Shown here: piece after piece, positions 26,660 to 35,519 of the stretch | Layout: each line of letters starts with the position of its first letter | How positions within the stretch are numbered: the stretch's first letter is position 1 | DNA from: Pararhizobium sp. YC-54 | GTDB lineage: Bacteria; Pseudomonadota; Alphaproteobacteria; Rhizobiales; Rhizobiaceae | Length of the DNA: 64,000 nucleotides | Direction of reading: 5' to 3' | Assembly: GCF_025847205.1 (NCBI RefSeq) | Contig: NZ_JAOYTH010000013.1 | Location: 169,229-233,228 of the forward strand | The notes under the pieces: model-generated | The model's database searches: none | What the model saw: only the letters and a program-made list of their open reading frames with translations | What the model was told of the DNA's origin: nothing | Program-made: the position numbers and the translations under genes

Positions 26660-27160
26660 TTATGCGCGAATGCGCCTTATCATCGCGATATGCGAACAAA
26701 GACAAGCGAAGAAGACGAGAACAAGCAGGGCCATCCCGAGGCGTGAATCTGTTATCCGTAGCATCGACCAATCACCGTGCAGCACCTGCGGCAGCGAAAC
26801 GCTCGAGAGACCGGCCTGCGTATTGACGACCCTGACCATGGCAGATGCTGTCGCGACGAGCGCGACATGTGCGTGGATGAACGTTGTCCTCGGGTATCGT
26901 TCCGGACGCATCGCCAGATAGACGCCGAAAACTGCCGCAAGCATTGATATCGTAAAAGCCCCCCAGAACTCGATGCCGGTATTGGCCAGAAGTTGAAAGA
27001 TGGGTTCGCGCATCACGGGAAGTATCGTCATATAGAGCCACCAGGCCCATACGCTTGCAGGATAATGCGCGAGCAGAACCATGCTGATAAGAAAAATCGC
27101 CGCCAGAACATAGGCAACAGACGGACCCAGTCGAATGAATGTTAGAACTGGGTTTCGCAT
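26660..27160 (-). CDS. Hypothetical multi-pass membrane protein
   Basis: This 166-residue protein has about four hydrophobic segments (AYVLAAIFLISMVLLAHYP, the VWAWWLYMTILPV region, FWGAFTISMLAAVFGVYLAM and MALLVLVFFACLCSHIAMI) separated by short loops. No family was recognised. It stands alone just inside the tRNA-end repeat, ends close to that repeat's terminator, and faces away from the TadD-like gene. Confidence 0.6.
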   Translation of the reverse strand: MRNPVLTFIRLGPSVAYVLAAIFLISMVLLAHYPASVWAWWLYMTILPVMREPIFQLLANTGIEFWGAFTISMLAAVFGVYLAMRPERYPRTTFIHAHVALVATASAMVRVVNTQAGLSSVSLPQVLHGDWSMLRITDSRLGMALLVLVFFACLCSHIAMIRRIRA

Positions 27161-27512
27161 AGGCCAGGCTTCCTTTCGTCACAGGCACCAGTGCCACCAA
27201 TCCAGGCAATATATAAGACGACGCTTAACTGTGGCTTACCATAGGGTCGCACCGTCCGGATCATCGCCTCTGCAATGCGTTTTCGACTCACAGCGGGAAT
27301 ACAACCATTCTGGCAAAAATAACAACCTCCCGTCAAGAGAGGATTGGTACGTCATTGCATCCTGTTGCAACAGGAACACTTTATAGGCGTGACAGGTGTT
27401 TCTTTATTGTGACTCATTGGATCAATTCTTTCTTTATTAGCTTTTATTCAGCAGAATTTTCCATGAGCGCCGGCATGTGCAACGTTAGGATGCCTGAAAG
27501 CTGGGGGAATGA
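27161..27512. other. AT-rich intergenic region, probable divergent promoters
   Basis: About 350 bases between two divergently transcribed genes. It is richer in A and T than its surroundings (for example near 27400-27450), as expected for promoters. No gene, clear -35/-10 pair or palindrome was picked out with confidence. Confidence 0.4.
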
Positions 27513-28028
27513 ATGGTAGCGGTTCAGATCAGATGCCTTACTTTGTTGCTCGCCGGTGTCATGTCGCTGGCCGGATGCCAGTCTTCAAGTGTCGATGACT
27601 TGGCCGCCTTTGGTGATAGCGCAAAGACTCTCGAAGATGACTCTGCGGTCGCCTTCTACAAGAACGACGAATTGATCACCACGGGGAAGCTTCAGTTCCA
27701 GGAAAAGAACTACGGAAAGTCATATGCAGTTTACAAACGCGCAGTCGCGATTTTTCCTGAGGATCCGTCTGCCTGGCTCGGCTTTGCGGCTTCAGCCGAT
27801 ATGATCGGCCGGTTCGACAGCTCCGACCGCGCGTATCTGCAACTCTCGCGGATGATCGGCAATACGCCCGTCTACTACAACAACATCGGATACTCCCATC
27901 TTCTGCGCGGCGACCTGCCCAAGGCCAGGCGCTACTTCCTGAAAGCCTACGAGCTCGATCCCGGAAACGAGACGACGGCCCGAAACCTTGAACTGATGAA
28001 AAACAGCGTGAATTTCGCGCAGCGATAG
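27513..28028 (+). CDS. TadD-like TPR lipoprotein of the Flp pilus system
   Basis: This 171-residue protein has a lipoprotein signal (LLAGVMSLAGC lipobox, cysteine at about residue 22). At least three tetratricopeptide-like helix pairs follow: GKLQFQEKNYGKSYAVYKRAVAIFPEDP, then WLGFAASADMIGRFDSSDRAYLQL, then YYNNIGYSHLLRGDLPKARRYFLKAYELDPGN. This matches TadD, which supports assembly and secretin placement in Tad systems. The start ATG at 27513 follows a GGGGGA site. It lies at the end of the pilus locus on the opposite strand to the main operon. Confidence 0.8.
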   Translation: MVAVQIRCLTLLLAGVMSLAGCQSSSVDDLAAFGDSAKTLEDDSAVAFYKNDELITTGKLQFQEKNYGKSYAVYKRAVAIFPEDPSAWLGFAASADMIGRFDSSDRAYLQLSRMIGNTPVYYNNIGYSHLLRGDLPKARRYFLKAYELDPGNETTARNLELMKNSVNFAQR

Positions 28029-28351
28029 ACCGATTGAGGCTCAAAGATTGACCGATCCGCAGCAGGTGCAGCGAAAGTTAGTCGCGCTGCGGCGGAGGTT
28101 CGGCAAACACGTCGAAAAAAGCCGCCCGTAGAAGGCCATGACGAGCTTTGCTGTCAGGTCACACAACCTTCCACGAGAATCGCTACCATTTCCCCACGAA
28201 ACCGCCGCGGCGTGATACCTTCGAAATCGATCCGGGGATAAAACACGGTGCAATTCAATGCGCTACAGTGACCAGTGAGCATTGAGCATTGAGCATTGAG
28301 CATTGAGCATTGAGCATTTGAAAAGACACGGCTGTACAAATGATCCAGAAG
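28029..28351. other. Intergenic region between convergent genes with a heptamer tandem repeat
   Basis: About 320 bases between the ends of the TadD-like and coiled-coil genes. It contains six tandem GAGCATT units (28277-28318) and no recognisable gene. No strong terminator hairpin was seen. Confidence 0.5.
28277..28318. repeat. Six perfect tandem copies of GAGCATT
   Basis: Six identical 7-bp units follow one another without interruption. The unit length is not a multiple of the helical repeat or of a codon, and the array lies outside genes. It is a simple-sequence repeat prone to slippage. Confidence 0.9.
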
Positions 28352-28921
28352 CTATTGCACCTTGCGGAGTATCAACTTGCCTTCCGGCGAGACCGATCTT
28401 TCATAGCGCGGCAGGTCGGCGACAGAAACGCCATCGGCACCGATCGAGGCCAGGCTGTCATTCGGGATATCCCCGCGAACGGACGCAGCGCCGAATGAAG
28501 ACTGAAGATGCTGCACGTCCTTGCCAGGTGCGCTCAAGATTTGCGCCCCACCGGAGGCAAACAGGCCAGAACGCATTCGACTATCCAAATTCCCCACGTC
28601 CTTTTGCAGGCTCTCCAGATGCTGTCGAATGATCGCCACCTCGTCAGCCTTTGCACCTTTGGCGATATTATGCCCCTGCTTGTCGATCTGTGTCTTCAGC
28701 CCGTCGATCGATAGTTTGAGTGCGGCAAGCGTCTCTCGGCTTCCACGGACGTCCGCGGCATTCTTGGCCGTATAAAGCAGAATGCCGGCATTCAACGGTA
28801 GGAGCATAAACGCTATTGCGATGAACGGCGCGGCTTTCGAACGGGCCGGCTCCTTGGCCGTCTGTTCGCAACGCTGCCTTGGACCGTCAGTTTCGACATC
28901 GACGTTTGCAATGCTGGTCAT
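28352..28921 (-). CDS. Membrane-anchored coiled-coil protein of the Tad locus (unknown function)
   Basis: This 189-residue protein has one membrane segment (FIAIAFMLLPLNAGILLYTA, about residues 33-52) followed by a heptad-rich stretch to about residue 120 (LAALKLSIDGLKTQID, IIRQHLESLQKDVGNLDSRM). A less ordered tail ends in RYERSVSPEGKLILRKV. The ATG at 28921 follows a GGGGGTAATCTCG site; longer frames upstream lack a ribosome site. It lies 124 bases after the AAA+ ATPase gene and is probably the last gene of the pilus operon. A structural or tethering role at the inner membrane is a guess. Confidence 0.65.
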   Translation of the reverse strand: MTSIANVDVETDGPRQRCEQTAKEPARSKAAPFIAIAFMLLPLNAGILLYTAKNAADVRGSRETLAALKLSIDGLKTQIDKQGHNIAKGAKADEVAIIRQHLESLQKDVGNLDSRMRSGLFASGGAQILSAPGKDVQHLQSSFGAASVRGDIPNDSLASIGADGVSVADLPRYERSVSPEGKLILRKVQ

Positions 28922-29045
28922 CGAGATTACCCCCTTCCCGCGAGCAGCGGCCGAGCCACCCTCGTACATGCGACACCAGTGTTTCAGAATTCCCTTAACA
29001 ATAAATCTATGCCCGCTGCCATGATCGCATCCCACCGCCACCTGC

Positions 29046-30350
29046 CTAATCCAACGTGAACACCCCTTCCCACGCCCGTTCCAGCATCTCCAGCGATGCG
29101 ATCTTCGGCATTGCATTGAATTCGCAATAGGCCCCGATAAAATCTATCAGGTACTTGGGATGATAGCAGGACGCCGGCAACTGGAAATTGTATTTACGAT
29201 CGTAGAACAGATTCAGTTCATCGTAATCTATTTCAAGCGCAACAGTGCGTGCATACGCATCAAAGATCCGGATATATTCTTCCCGAGAAGGGTTATTCAC
29301 ATAAATCTTGTATTTGAGCCGCCGCAGGCCCGCCTCGTCGGACAGTTCCTTCGGCGCGATATTGGTCGAGAAGACGACAAGTTCGTCGAACGGGACCTTG
29401 AACTTCTTGCCCGTATGCAGCGTGAGAAAATCATATCCCCGCTCGAGCGGTACGATCCACCGGTTGATGAGCGCCTGTGGCGCGACTTGCTGGCGGCCGA
29501 AGTCGTCGATGATGAACACGCCACCGGATGCCTTGAGGTGCATGGGCGCTTCATAGACGGTCGAGCCCTGGTTGAAGGTCAGGTCGAGCAGATCCAGCGT
29601 CAGTTCCCCGCCGGTCTTGATGACCGGGCGGCGGCATTGAATCCATCGTTGATCCATCTTCGGATAGGGCTTCTCCGTCCCCTCGGCAGCGGGCTGGTGC
29701 ACGGCTTCGTCATAAAAGCTGATAACGTGGCTGCCGACTTCGATGGCGTATGGCACCCAGATTGTCTGGCGAAACAGTCTCGACGTTCGTTCGGCAATGC
29801 TTGTCTTGCCGTTGCCGGGCGGCCCGTAGAGCAGAATGGAGAGCCCGGAATTCATCGCCGGGCCCAGTTTCTCGATCAGAGACTGCGACAACACCAGCCC
29901 TTCGAGGCTCTCGATCAACCGGGTATACGTTACGCGCTCGTCATGGATGGACTGCAACTTGATCTGCCGGCAGAAGGCATCGAGGGATACCGGGGCCGGC
30001 CCGATATATTGGGATTGCCGTAACGCCGTATGCGCGTATTCCAACCCCTTCATCGAAAGCGCGTACCGGATGTCGGACCTGACATCCTCTCCCGCCAGCC
30101 CCCGCGCCTCGAGGAATGCAAGTTTCACCAGTTCCTTGATCAGAAGGTTTACCAGTACCTTCGGCAACTTCATCCGGGCGGCCAGATGCGATGGCGTGAC
30201 GGTGTCCTGTTCGGTTGCGCATTTTGCCGCCAGCCGCAGCATGAACGAAAATTCAAGCCCGGTCTCTTCCAGGCTTGCCGGCGCCACCGGCATGCGCGGA
30301 TCGAGCGCCAGGGTGAAGTCTTCGCGATCTTGATCCGGTGAATACTGCAT
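29046..30350 (-). CDS. AAA+ ATPase of the Tad locus (unknown function)
   Basis: This 434-residue protein has an N-terminal winged-helix-like part (about residues 30-110, with TPSHLAARMKLPKVLVNLLIKELVKL) followed by an AAA+ domain. The latter has Walker A YGPPGNGKTS near residue 180, Walker B GVFIIDDFGRQ near 300, a sensor-1 asparagine in VVFSTNIAP and a following arginine-rich segment. It is unrelated to the secretion ATPase CpaF. The start at ATG 30350 sits after GAGG; a GTG at 30374 is possible. It follows tadC by 16 bases, so it is in the pilus operon. Its partner may be a pilus component or the L,D-transpeptidase, but nothing in the sequence decides this. Confidence 0.8.
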   Translation of the reverse strand: MQYSPDQDREDFTLALDPRMPVAPASLEETGLEFSFMLRLAAKCATEQDTVTPSHLAARMKLPKVLVNLLIKELVKLAFLEARGLAGEDVRSDIRYALSMKGLEYAHTALRQSQYIGPAPVSLDAFCRQIKLQSIHDERVTYTRLIESLEGLVLSQSLIEKLGPAMNSGLSILLYGPPGNGKTSIAERTSRLFRQTIWVPYAIEVGSHVISFYDEAVHQPAAEGTEKPYPKMDQRWIQCRRPVIKTGGELTLDLLDLTFNQGSTVYEAPMHLKASGGVFIIDDFGRQQVAPQALINRWIVPLERGYDFLTLHTGKKFKVPFDELVVFSTNIAPKELSDEAGLRRLKYKIYVNNPSREEYIRIFDAYARTVALEIDYDELNLFYDRKYNFQLPASCYHPKYLIDFIGAYCEFNAMPKIASLEMLERAWEGVFTLD

Positions 30351-30366
30351 GAGGACCTCGCTCCTC

Positions 30367-31314
30367 TTATCCACCGGGTTTCAAGCCGATGAGAAGACTG
30401 ATGACACGGGCGACAATGGGTACCAGCACGATGATGAGGCTGACTGGAAACAGGAAAGCCCCGAGCGGCAACAGCATTTTGATCGGCAGCGCGTTGGCCT
30501 TTTCCTCGGCTCGCACGATGCGAAGATCACGCATTTCCTTGCTGTAGACACGCAGTGTCTGGGTGACGCTCGTTCCGAGTTCCTCCGATTGGCGGAACAG
30601 CACGGAAAGCGTCCGGGCCTCATCGATCCGCAATCGTACCGCCAGGTTGGCCAAGGCATCGCGCAAGCGGCGCCCGCCGCGCACTTCCAGCATCATGATC
30701 GAGAGATGCAGACCGAAATCCCGCCGCTTGCTGACGAATTCCCGTGTGACGCGGTTCGCCGCCGCCTCGACGCTCATGCCGGCGTCCAGACAAACGACCA
30801 GCATGTCCATGAAATCGGGGAAAAGACGCCGGTACTCCCGTTCCTTGGCTTCGCCGCGCCGGTCGATATAGATGTTGACTAAGATGAAGGTGACGCCGGC
30901 TACAAACATCGCAGCGAACAGTATCGACAGCCGCGCCATTTCGGGAAAGAAGCGGTCGATGGCCCAGACAGCCCCGACCAGCACGGCAAGACATATGAGC
31001 GCGCGGACTATCTGGAACGTCGTGACTGCGCTAGCGCTGAAATATCCGGCACGGATCAGGCGGTTCTGGGTGGAATTGGCATTGGTGTCGCGCCGGGTGA
31101 TCTCGAAGTAGCGGCGGATCAGACGATTCTCTGCGTCGCCAAGGTCGGCAATGGACGCATCACCAAAGGAGGATTCTTCATCCCCCGCATTCGTCGCCGT
31201 TTCCGACAGTCGGACACCGACCTCGCGTCGCCGGAAGACGAGTTCTGAAGCGGCGGCTGTAAAGATCAGCACCGAAAAGAACACAATGAGGTATATTCCA
31301 TATTCACCGAACAT
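30367..31314 (-). CDS. tadC: Tad pilus inner-membrane platform protein TadC
   Basis: This 315-residue inner-membrane protein is of the GspF/TadC family. It has an N-terminal helix (YLIVFFSVLIFTAAASELV), the conserved FPDFMDMLVVCLDAGMSVEAAANRV helix region around residue 165, FRQSEELGTSVTQTLRVYSKEMRDLR, and a C-terminal helix pair LPLGAFLFPVSLIIVLVPIV. With TadB it forms the platform on which CpaF drives pilus extension. It lies seven bases after tadB. Confidence 0.92.
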   Translation of the reverse strand: MFGEYGIYLIVFFSVLIFTAAASELVFRRREVGVRLSETATNAGDEESSFGDASIADLGDAENRLIRRYFEITRRDTNANSTQNRLIRAGYFSASAVTTFQIVRALICLAVLVGAVWAIDRFFPEMARLSILFAAMFVAGVTFILVNIYIDRRGEAKEREYRRLFPDFMDMLVVCLDAGMSVEAAANRVTREFVSKRRDFGLHLSIMMLEVRGGRRLRDALANLAVRLRIDEARTLSVLFRQSEELGTSVTQTLRVYSKEMRDLRIVRAEEKANALPIKMLLPLGAFLFPVSLIIVLVPIVARVISLLIGLKPGG

Positions 31315-31321
31315 TGCAGCC

Positions 31322-32281
31322 TCAGTACTCGAAGTGAACCATCTTATAGAGAATGGTATTTCCGACTGTCATTACGGCCAGCAACACCGTGATGACGATC
31401 GTTCCGTAGCCGCTTTCCCAAACCGGGTCGAAATAGGTCGGCGAAATCAACTTGATCATTCCGTAAAGAAGGAACGGATAGATCGACATGAATATCGCCG
31501 TGATGCGCCCCTCCGACGAGATCGCCTTGACCTTCGCCTTCAACATGAACCGGTCACGCAGCGTCTTCGAGAGATTCTGCAGGATTTCGACGAGATTGCC
31601 GCCGGTTCCAGCCTGCACGCTCAGCGATATCGCCAACAGGTTGAGGTCTTCCACGCCCACGCGGTCGGTAAGATTGACGAGCGCGTCGTCCAGCGTCACC
31701 CCATAGGTCAGTTCGTCCGACAAAAGGCCGAACTCGGTGCCGATGGGATCAGGCATTTCGCGGGCGACGAGAGCAATCGCCGCCGGTAGCGGATGCCCGG
31801 CCGCAAGGCTCCGGTTGGCAACGTCCAGCGCCTCGGGGAGCTTCTGGGTGAACTTGCGCATCCGGCTTGCGCGCGCCCGCCAGACAATGAGGACGGGGAC
31901 AAGAATGCAAACCGCGATGAAGATCGGAAGCCGGATCACGTTGCTGGGCACCAGAAACTGAACGATCAGCCAGACCAACAACGCGCCGGCTATCGCATAG
32001 AGCGCAAATCGCTTCGCATCGAACTGGATGCCCGACTGCGTGTAGAACTGCCTGAGCCGCTGCATCAACGGGCGTGACCGCCAGTCTTCATCAAGGCCGC
32101 GCTCTTTCAGCATATCGCGGTAGGTTTTGCGATGGTCGCCGCTTTCATCAAGCAGGCTCAAACGATGGTTCACCGCACTGTGCCGTTCGGATGTCCTGAA
32201 GTAACTGCGCAACAGGGCTTCGACTGAAATCAGCGCTGCGATGAATACGGTGCCATAGAGCAGGAGCAGGGTCGGCGTCAT
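31322..32281 (-). CDS. tadB: Tad pilus inner-membrane platform protein TadB
   Basis: This 319-residue GspF-family membrane protein has a first helix LLLYGTVFIAALISVEALL and the core LPEALDVANRSLAAGHPLPAAI around residue 160. AISLSVQAGTGGNLVEILQNLSKTLRDR follows, and the C-terminal helices include IVITVLLAVMTVGNTILY. It overlaps cpaF by four bases (ATGA at 32278-32281) and precedes tadC. Partner of TadC in the pilus assembly platform. Confidence 0.92.
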   Translation of the reverse strand: MTPTLLLLYGTVFIAALISVEALLRSYFRTSERHSAVNHRLSLLDESGDHRKTYRDMLKERGLDEDWRSRPLMQRLRQFYTQSGIQFDAKRFALYAIAGALLVWLIVQFLVPSNVIRLPIFIAVCILVPVLIVWRARASRMRKFTQKLPEALDVANRSLAAGHPLPAAIALVAREMPDPIGTEFGLLSDELTYGVTLDDALVNLTDRVGVEDLNLLAISLSVQAGTGGNLVEILQNLSKTLRDRFMLKAKVKAISSEGRITAIFMSIYPFLLYGMIKLISPTYFDPVWESGYGTIVITVLLAVMTVGNTILYKMVHFEY

Positions 32282-33732
32282 GATCTCACAGGCCCCGTTT
32301 GCAAGGGGGTTCCTGGATCGAAGATCGCTGCGGGGACAACGATGCCGATCTCCGCGAACTCTTCGATGAAACGGGGCCGAAGACCGGTGGCGCGAAATTC
32401 TCCGCGGATGCGGCCATCGTCGTCTGTGCCGGTTTTCTTGAACTTCATGATCTCCTGCATCTGGACGACTTCGCCCTCCATGCCGGTGATTTCGGAAATC
32501 GAAACGACCCTGCGGCTGCCGTCGCTGAGACGCTGAACCTGGACGATGAGCGAGATCGCAGACGCAATCTGTGAGCGGACGCTGAGCTGCGACATCGGCA
32601 TGCCGGCCATGCCGATCATCTGCTCGAGCCTGCCGACGGCATCGCGCGGCGTGTTGGCGTGAATGGTCGTCATCGATCCCTCGTGACCGGTGTTCATCGC
32701 CTGCAGCATGTCGAAGGCCTCTTCGCCGCGCACTTCGCCGACGATGATGCGATCCGGACGCATGCGCAACGCGTTCTTGAGGAGTTCGCGCTGACGGATC
32801 TCGTTGCGGCCATCAAGCGTCGGCGGCCGGGTTTCCAGCCGCCCGACATGCGGCTGCTGCAGTTGGAGTTCGGCAGCGTCCTCGATCGTGATCAGACGCT
32901 CCTTCGGGGATATCTGCGATGACAGGGCATTGAGCAGCGTCGTTTTACCCGAGCCGGTGCCGCCCGAGATGATCATCGACACCTTGCCCTTGACCGCGGC
33001 GCTAAGCAGGATGCGCATCGCGTTGGCCATTGCGCCGTACTCGACCAGGCGCTCCAGCGTCAGGGGCGAGCGCGTGAATTTGCGGATCGAAACGAGTGGC
33101 CCGTCGACCGAGATCGGCCGGATGGCGACGTTGACGCGCGACCCATCCTTGAGGCGGGCATCGACCAGCGGGGTCGATTCATCGACGCGGCGCCCGACGG
33201 CTGAGACGATCTTGTTGATTACACGCAGGAGGTGGTCCTCGTCCTTGAAGCGGACGGCCGTGCTCTCGAGCTTGCCGCCCCGCTCCACATAGACGTTGTT
33301 GTGACCGTTGATCAGAATATCGGCGATCGTATCATCGGTCAGTAGCGGCTCGATCGGCCCAAGCCCGAGCATCTCGTCGGTGATGTCATGGATCAGATCA
33401 TTGATTTCCTTGGCGTTGAGCGGGAAATTGTTCTGCCGGATATAATCCTTGACCAGCGGCCGGATTTCGGTGGCAATCTCTTCGTTGTCGAGCGTGTCGA
33501 GAATGCCGAGATTGATGCGGTCCAGGAGGTAACGATGCAGGTTGACCCGCTCGGCCACCATATCCCGGCCGAGCGATGTTTCCTCGCCGGCCGTCGTAGA
33601 CACCCCGGCGGCCTGAAGTTGCGGCAGGGGCGATTTCTCCGCCGCAGTGGTGGGAAGAGCGGCAAGCTGAGCGTCCTCTCCCTCTTCCGTCTGCGGCCGC
33701 TTGTAAAAACGTCCGATGAACCCGTTCGTCAT
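32278..33732 (-). CDS. cpaF: Tad pilus assembly/secretion ATPase CpaF (TadA)
   Basis: This 484-residue hexameric ATPase of the GspE/VirB11 family powers Flp pilus assembly. Key features are Walker [17 protein letters not shown] near residue 265, the Asp box [12 protein letters not shown], the His box [21 protein letters not shown], and the N-terminal domain [21 protein letters not shown] that is characteristic of CpaF/TadA. It lies 18 bases after the L,D-transpeptidase gene and overlaps tadB. Confidence 0.95.
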   Translation of the reverse strand: MTNGFIGRFYKRPQTEEGEDAQLAALPTTAAEKSPLPQLQAAGVSTTAGEETSLGRDMVAERVNLHRYLLDRINLGILDTLDNEEIATEIRPLVKDYIRQNNFPLNAKEINDLIHDITDEMLGLGPIEPLLTDDTIADILINGHNNVYVERGGKLESTAVRFKDEDHLLRVINKIVSAVGRRVDESTPLVDARLKDGSRVNVAIRPISVDGPLVSIRKFTRSPLTLERLVEYGAMANAMRILLSAAVKGKVSMIISGGTGSGKTTLLNALSSQISPKERLITIEDAAELQLQQPHVGRLETRPPTLDGRNEIRQRELLKNALRMRPDRIIVGEVRGEEAFDMLQAMNTGHEGSMTTIHANTPRDAVGRLEQMIGMAGMPMSQLSVRSQIASAISLIVQVQRLSDGSRRVVSISEITGMEGEVVQMQEIMKFKKTGTDDDGRIRGEFRATGLRPRFIEEFAEIGIVVPAAIFDPGTPLQTGPVRS

Positions 33733-33750
33733 CAGCTTCCCCCTGTTCGG

Positions 33751-34353
33751 CTATTTCACGATCACTGTGGCTCCGACTTTCACCCGGCTATAGAGATCGA
33801 TGACGTCGGCATTGCTCATGCGGAAGCATCCCGAGGACGCGAATCCGCCGACCGTCGATTGATCGTTGGTTCCATGAATGCGATAGAGCGTGTCGGCATT
33901 GCCCCGGTAGAGATAGATGCCGCGTGCGCCGAGCGGATTGAACGGTCCAGCCGGCACAAGCTCGGGAAGGTCCGGTGCACGCGCCCTCATTTCGGAGGGC
34001 GGCCGCCAGTCGGGCCATTCGGCCTTGTGACCGACCTTGACGACGCCGCTCCAGCGGAAGCCGTCGCGGCCGACACCAATCCTGTAGCGGATCGCGCGAT
34101 TGCCGGAGACGACAAGATCGAGCGTCCGGTCCTTGCTGACGATGACGATCGTGCCAGCCGCATAGTTTTGCGCAGTGGTTACCATGGCGCCCGTCGCCGG
34201 CCCAAGGTTTCGCGGCACCAGCCCGCTCGCCACAGTCTGCGTCGAAAAGGCTGCAAGCCCGAAAGACAACGCGACCAGAATGCCTCGCAGCACGCGGCCC
34301 GCGCTCTTGCCGTGCTGCGCCTCTTGCCCGTTGCTGCCCTGGCGTGAGGTCAT
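33751..34353 (-). CDS. L,D-transpeptidase (YkuD family) inside the Tad locus
   Basis: This 200-residue protein has an N-terminal hydrophobic segment (LRGILVALSFGLAAFSTQTVASG, signal peptide or anchor) and a YkuD domain. The catalytic motif is HGTNDQSTVGGFASSGCFRMSN, with the His and the SxGCxR cysteine intact. It would cross-link peptidoglycan or attach a protein to it in the periplasm. The ATG at 34353 overlaps the cpaE stop by four bases, and cpaF follows 18 bases later, so it is a built-in member of the pilus operon. A role in opening or remodelling the wall around the pilus machine is inferred. Confidence 0.88.
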   Translation of the reverse strand: MTSRQGSNGQEAQHGKSAGRVLRGILVALSFGLAAFSTQTVASGLVPRNLGPATGAMVTTAQNYAAGTIVIVSKDRTLDLVVSGNRAIRYRIGVGRDGFRWSGVVKVGHKAEWPDWRPPSEMRARAPDLPELVPAGPFNPLGARGIYLYRGNADTLYRIHGTNDQSTVGGFASSGCFRMSNADVIDLYSRVKVGATVIVK

Positions 34354-35492
34354 CTGACCAGCGCTCCCAGCTTGCCGACGGCGCCGCAGAAGCGTGAACG
34401 CGCGTTGACCTCGATCGGCAATACGCCACGGTTCACCGCCTCGCTCAGCGTGTCCCAATCATAGGCGATGATATGAGCCCGGGTATCCTTGAAAACCTTG
34501 TCCGCTTGCTGCCGGCGCACACCAAGGCTGAAGAGCTTGGTGCGGTATTTGTTGATGACGACAAAGATCTGGTCCGAACTGCCGCGCAACCGCACCAGGT
34601 TGACGAACAATTCCTTGGCCTGGTGAAGGGCGGGGATCGTCATTTCGGTGACGATGCAGATACTGTTGACCGATGCCAATACGTCATCCTTCCACGCGGT
34701 GTGGTAGTAGGGGACATCGAGAACCGTGTGATCGCTTTCAAAGGCCGCCACATCCAGCATCCGCAAGACCAGTTCCGCGCCCTTGGGCGCCAAAAGAACC
34801 GACGGCTGCCTGAACGACAACAGGGAAAAGCCGCCCGAATGGCGTTTGCGCACGAGATCGATGAATTCGAGATCGACACGCGACGGATTGGCGACGACGG
34901 GCTTCAGGTCGTAATCATTGACGAGGTTGAGATAATAGCCGAGCGAGCCGGAGGAAAAATCCAGATCGAACAGATCGACGCGCGGCGCCGAATTCTTCGT
35001 CGGCTGTGCCAGCACGTGTGCGAGCGAGGAAGCAATCACACTGGCGCCCGCGCCGCCAACGGCAGACACGACAGCGTGGACCCGGCTGTCGCTGGCTCCC
35101 GCCGTCGGCGCATGCGTCGAGATCATGTCGATCAGCGCGCGGCGTTCGAGCGGCTTCTTCAGCCAGTCATTGCCGTTCAGGCGAAACAGCAGCCGCAACA
35201 TATCATCGGCCAGGTCCTCGGAGACGACCACGAGCGGAATGTTGCGATGGCGGTTGCGGAAAGCAACAAGTTCCGGGCGGCTCAGCATTTCTCCGTCGTC
35301 GACATCCAGCACGATCAGGTTGAACTGCGCAGGATCCAAACGCCCCGTGTCGCTGAGCGCCGACAGCGCCATATGGCGCACGTCGTAGCGCGAAAGCGAT
35401 CCGAACGTATCGAGCATCAGGCTCGCAGCCGCCGCGTCATCGGAAAGAATGAGAATCCTGGTCGATGCTGCAAAATTCATATGAGCTGTCAT
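34350..35492 (-). CDS. cpaE: Tad pilus localisation ATPase-like protein CpaE (TadZ)
   Basis: This 380-residue protein has an N-terminal receiver-like domain (ILILSDDAAAASLMLDTFG, with LIVLDVDDG) and a MinD/ParA-like domain. The deviant Walker A is degenerate: VVSAVGGAGASVIASSLAHVL, lacking the signature lysine and the Walker lysine, though GG.G.S remains. TadZ proteins with weak ATPase motifs are known to mark the pole where the machine assembles. The switch regions LFDLDFSSGSLGYYLNL and VLDVPYYHTAW are present. It lies 27 bases after the TadE-like gene. Confidence 0.88.
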   Translation of the reverse strand: MTAHMNFAASTRILILSDDAAAASLMLDTFGSLSRYDVRHMALSALSDTGRLDPAQFNLIVLDVDDGEMLSRPELVAFRNRHRNIPLVVVSEDLADDMLRLLFRLNGNDWLKKPLERRALIDMISTHAPTAGASDSRVHAVVSAVGGAGASVIASSLAHVLAQPTKNSAPRVDLFDLDFSSGSLGYYLNLVNDYDLKPVVANPSRVDLEFIDLVRKRHSGGFSLLSFRQPSVLLAPKGAELVLRMLDVAAFESDHTVLDVPYYHTAWKDDVLASVNSICIVTEMTIPALHQAKELFVNLVRLRGSSDQIFVVINKYRTKLFSLGVRRQQADKVFKDTRAHIIAYDWDTLSEAVNRGVLPIEVNARSRFCGAVGKLGALVR

Positions 35493-35519
35493 CTCGCTTT
35501 ACCACGCAATATTAAGGGT

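Noticed and set aside
26253..26771. 172-codon minus-strand frame across the tRNA-end repeat
   Set aside because: It runs through the terminator hairpin and into the membrane-protein gene, with low-complexity composition and no motif.
28277..28318. CRISPR-like repeat
   Set aside because: The seven-base units are contiguous with no spacers, so it is a simple tandem repeat.
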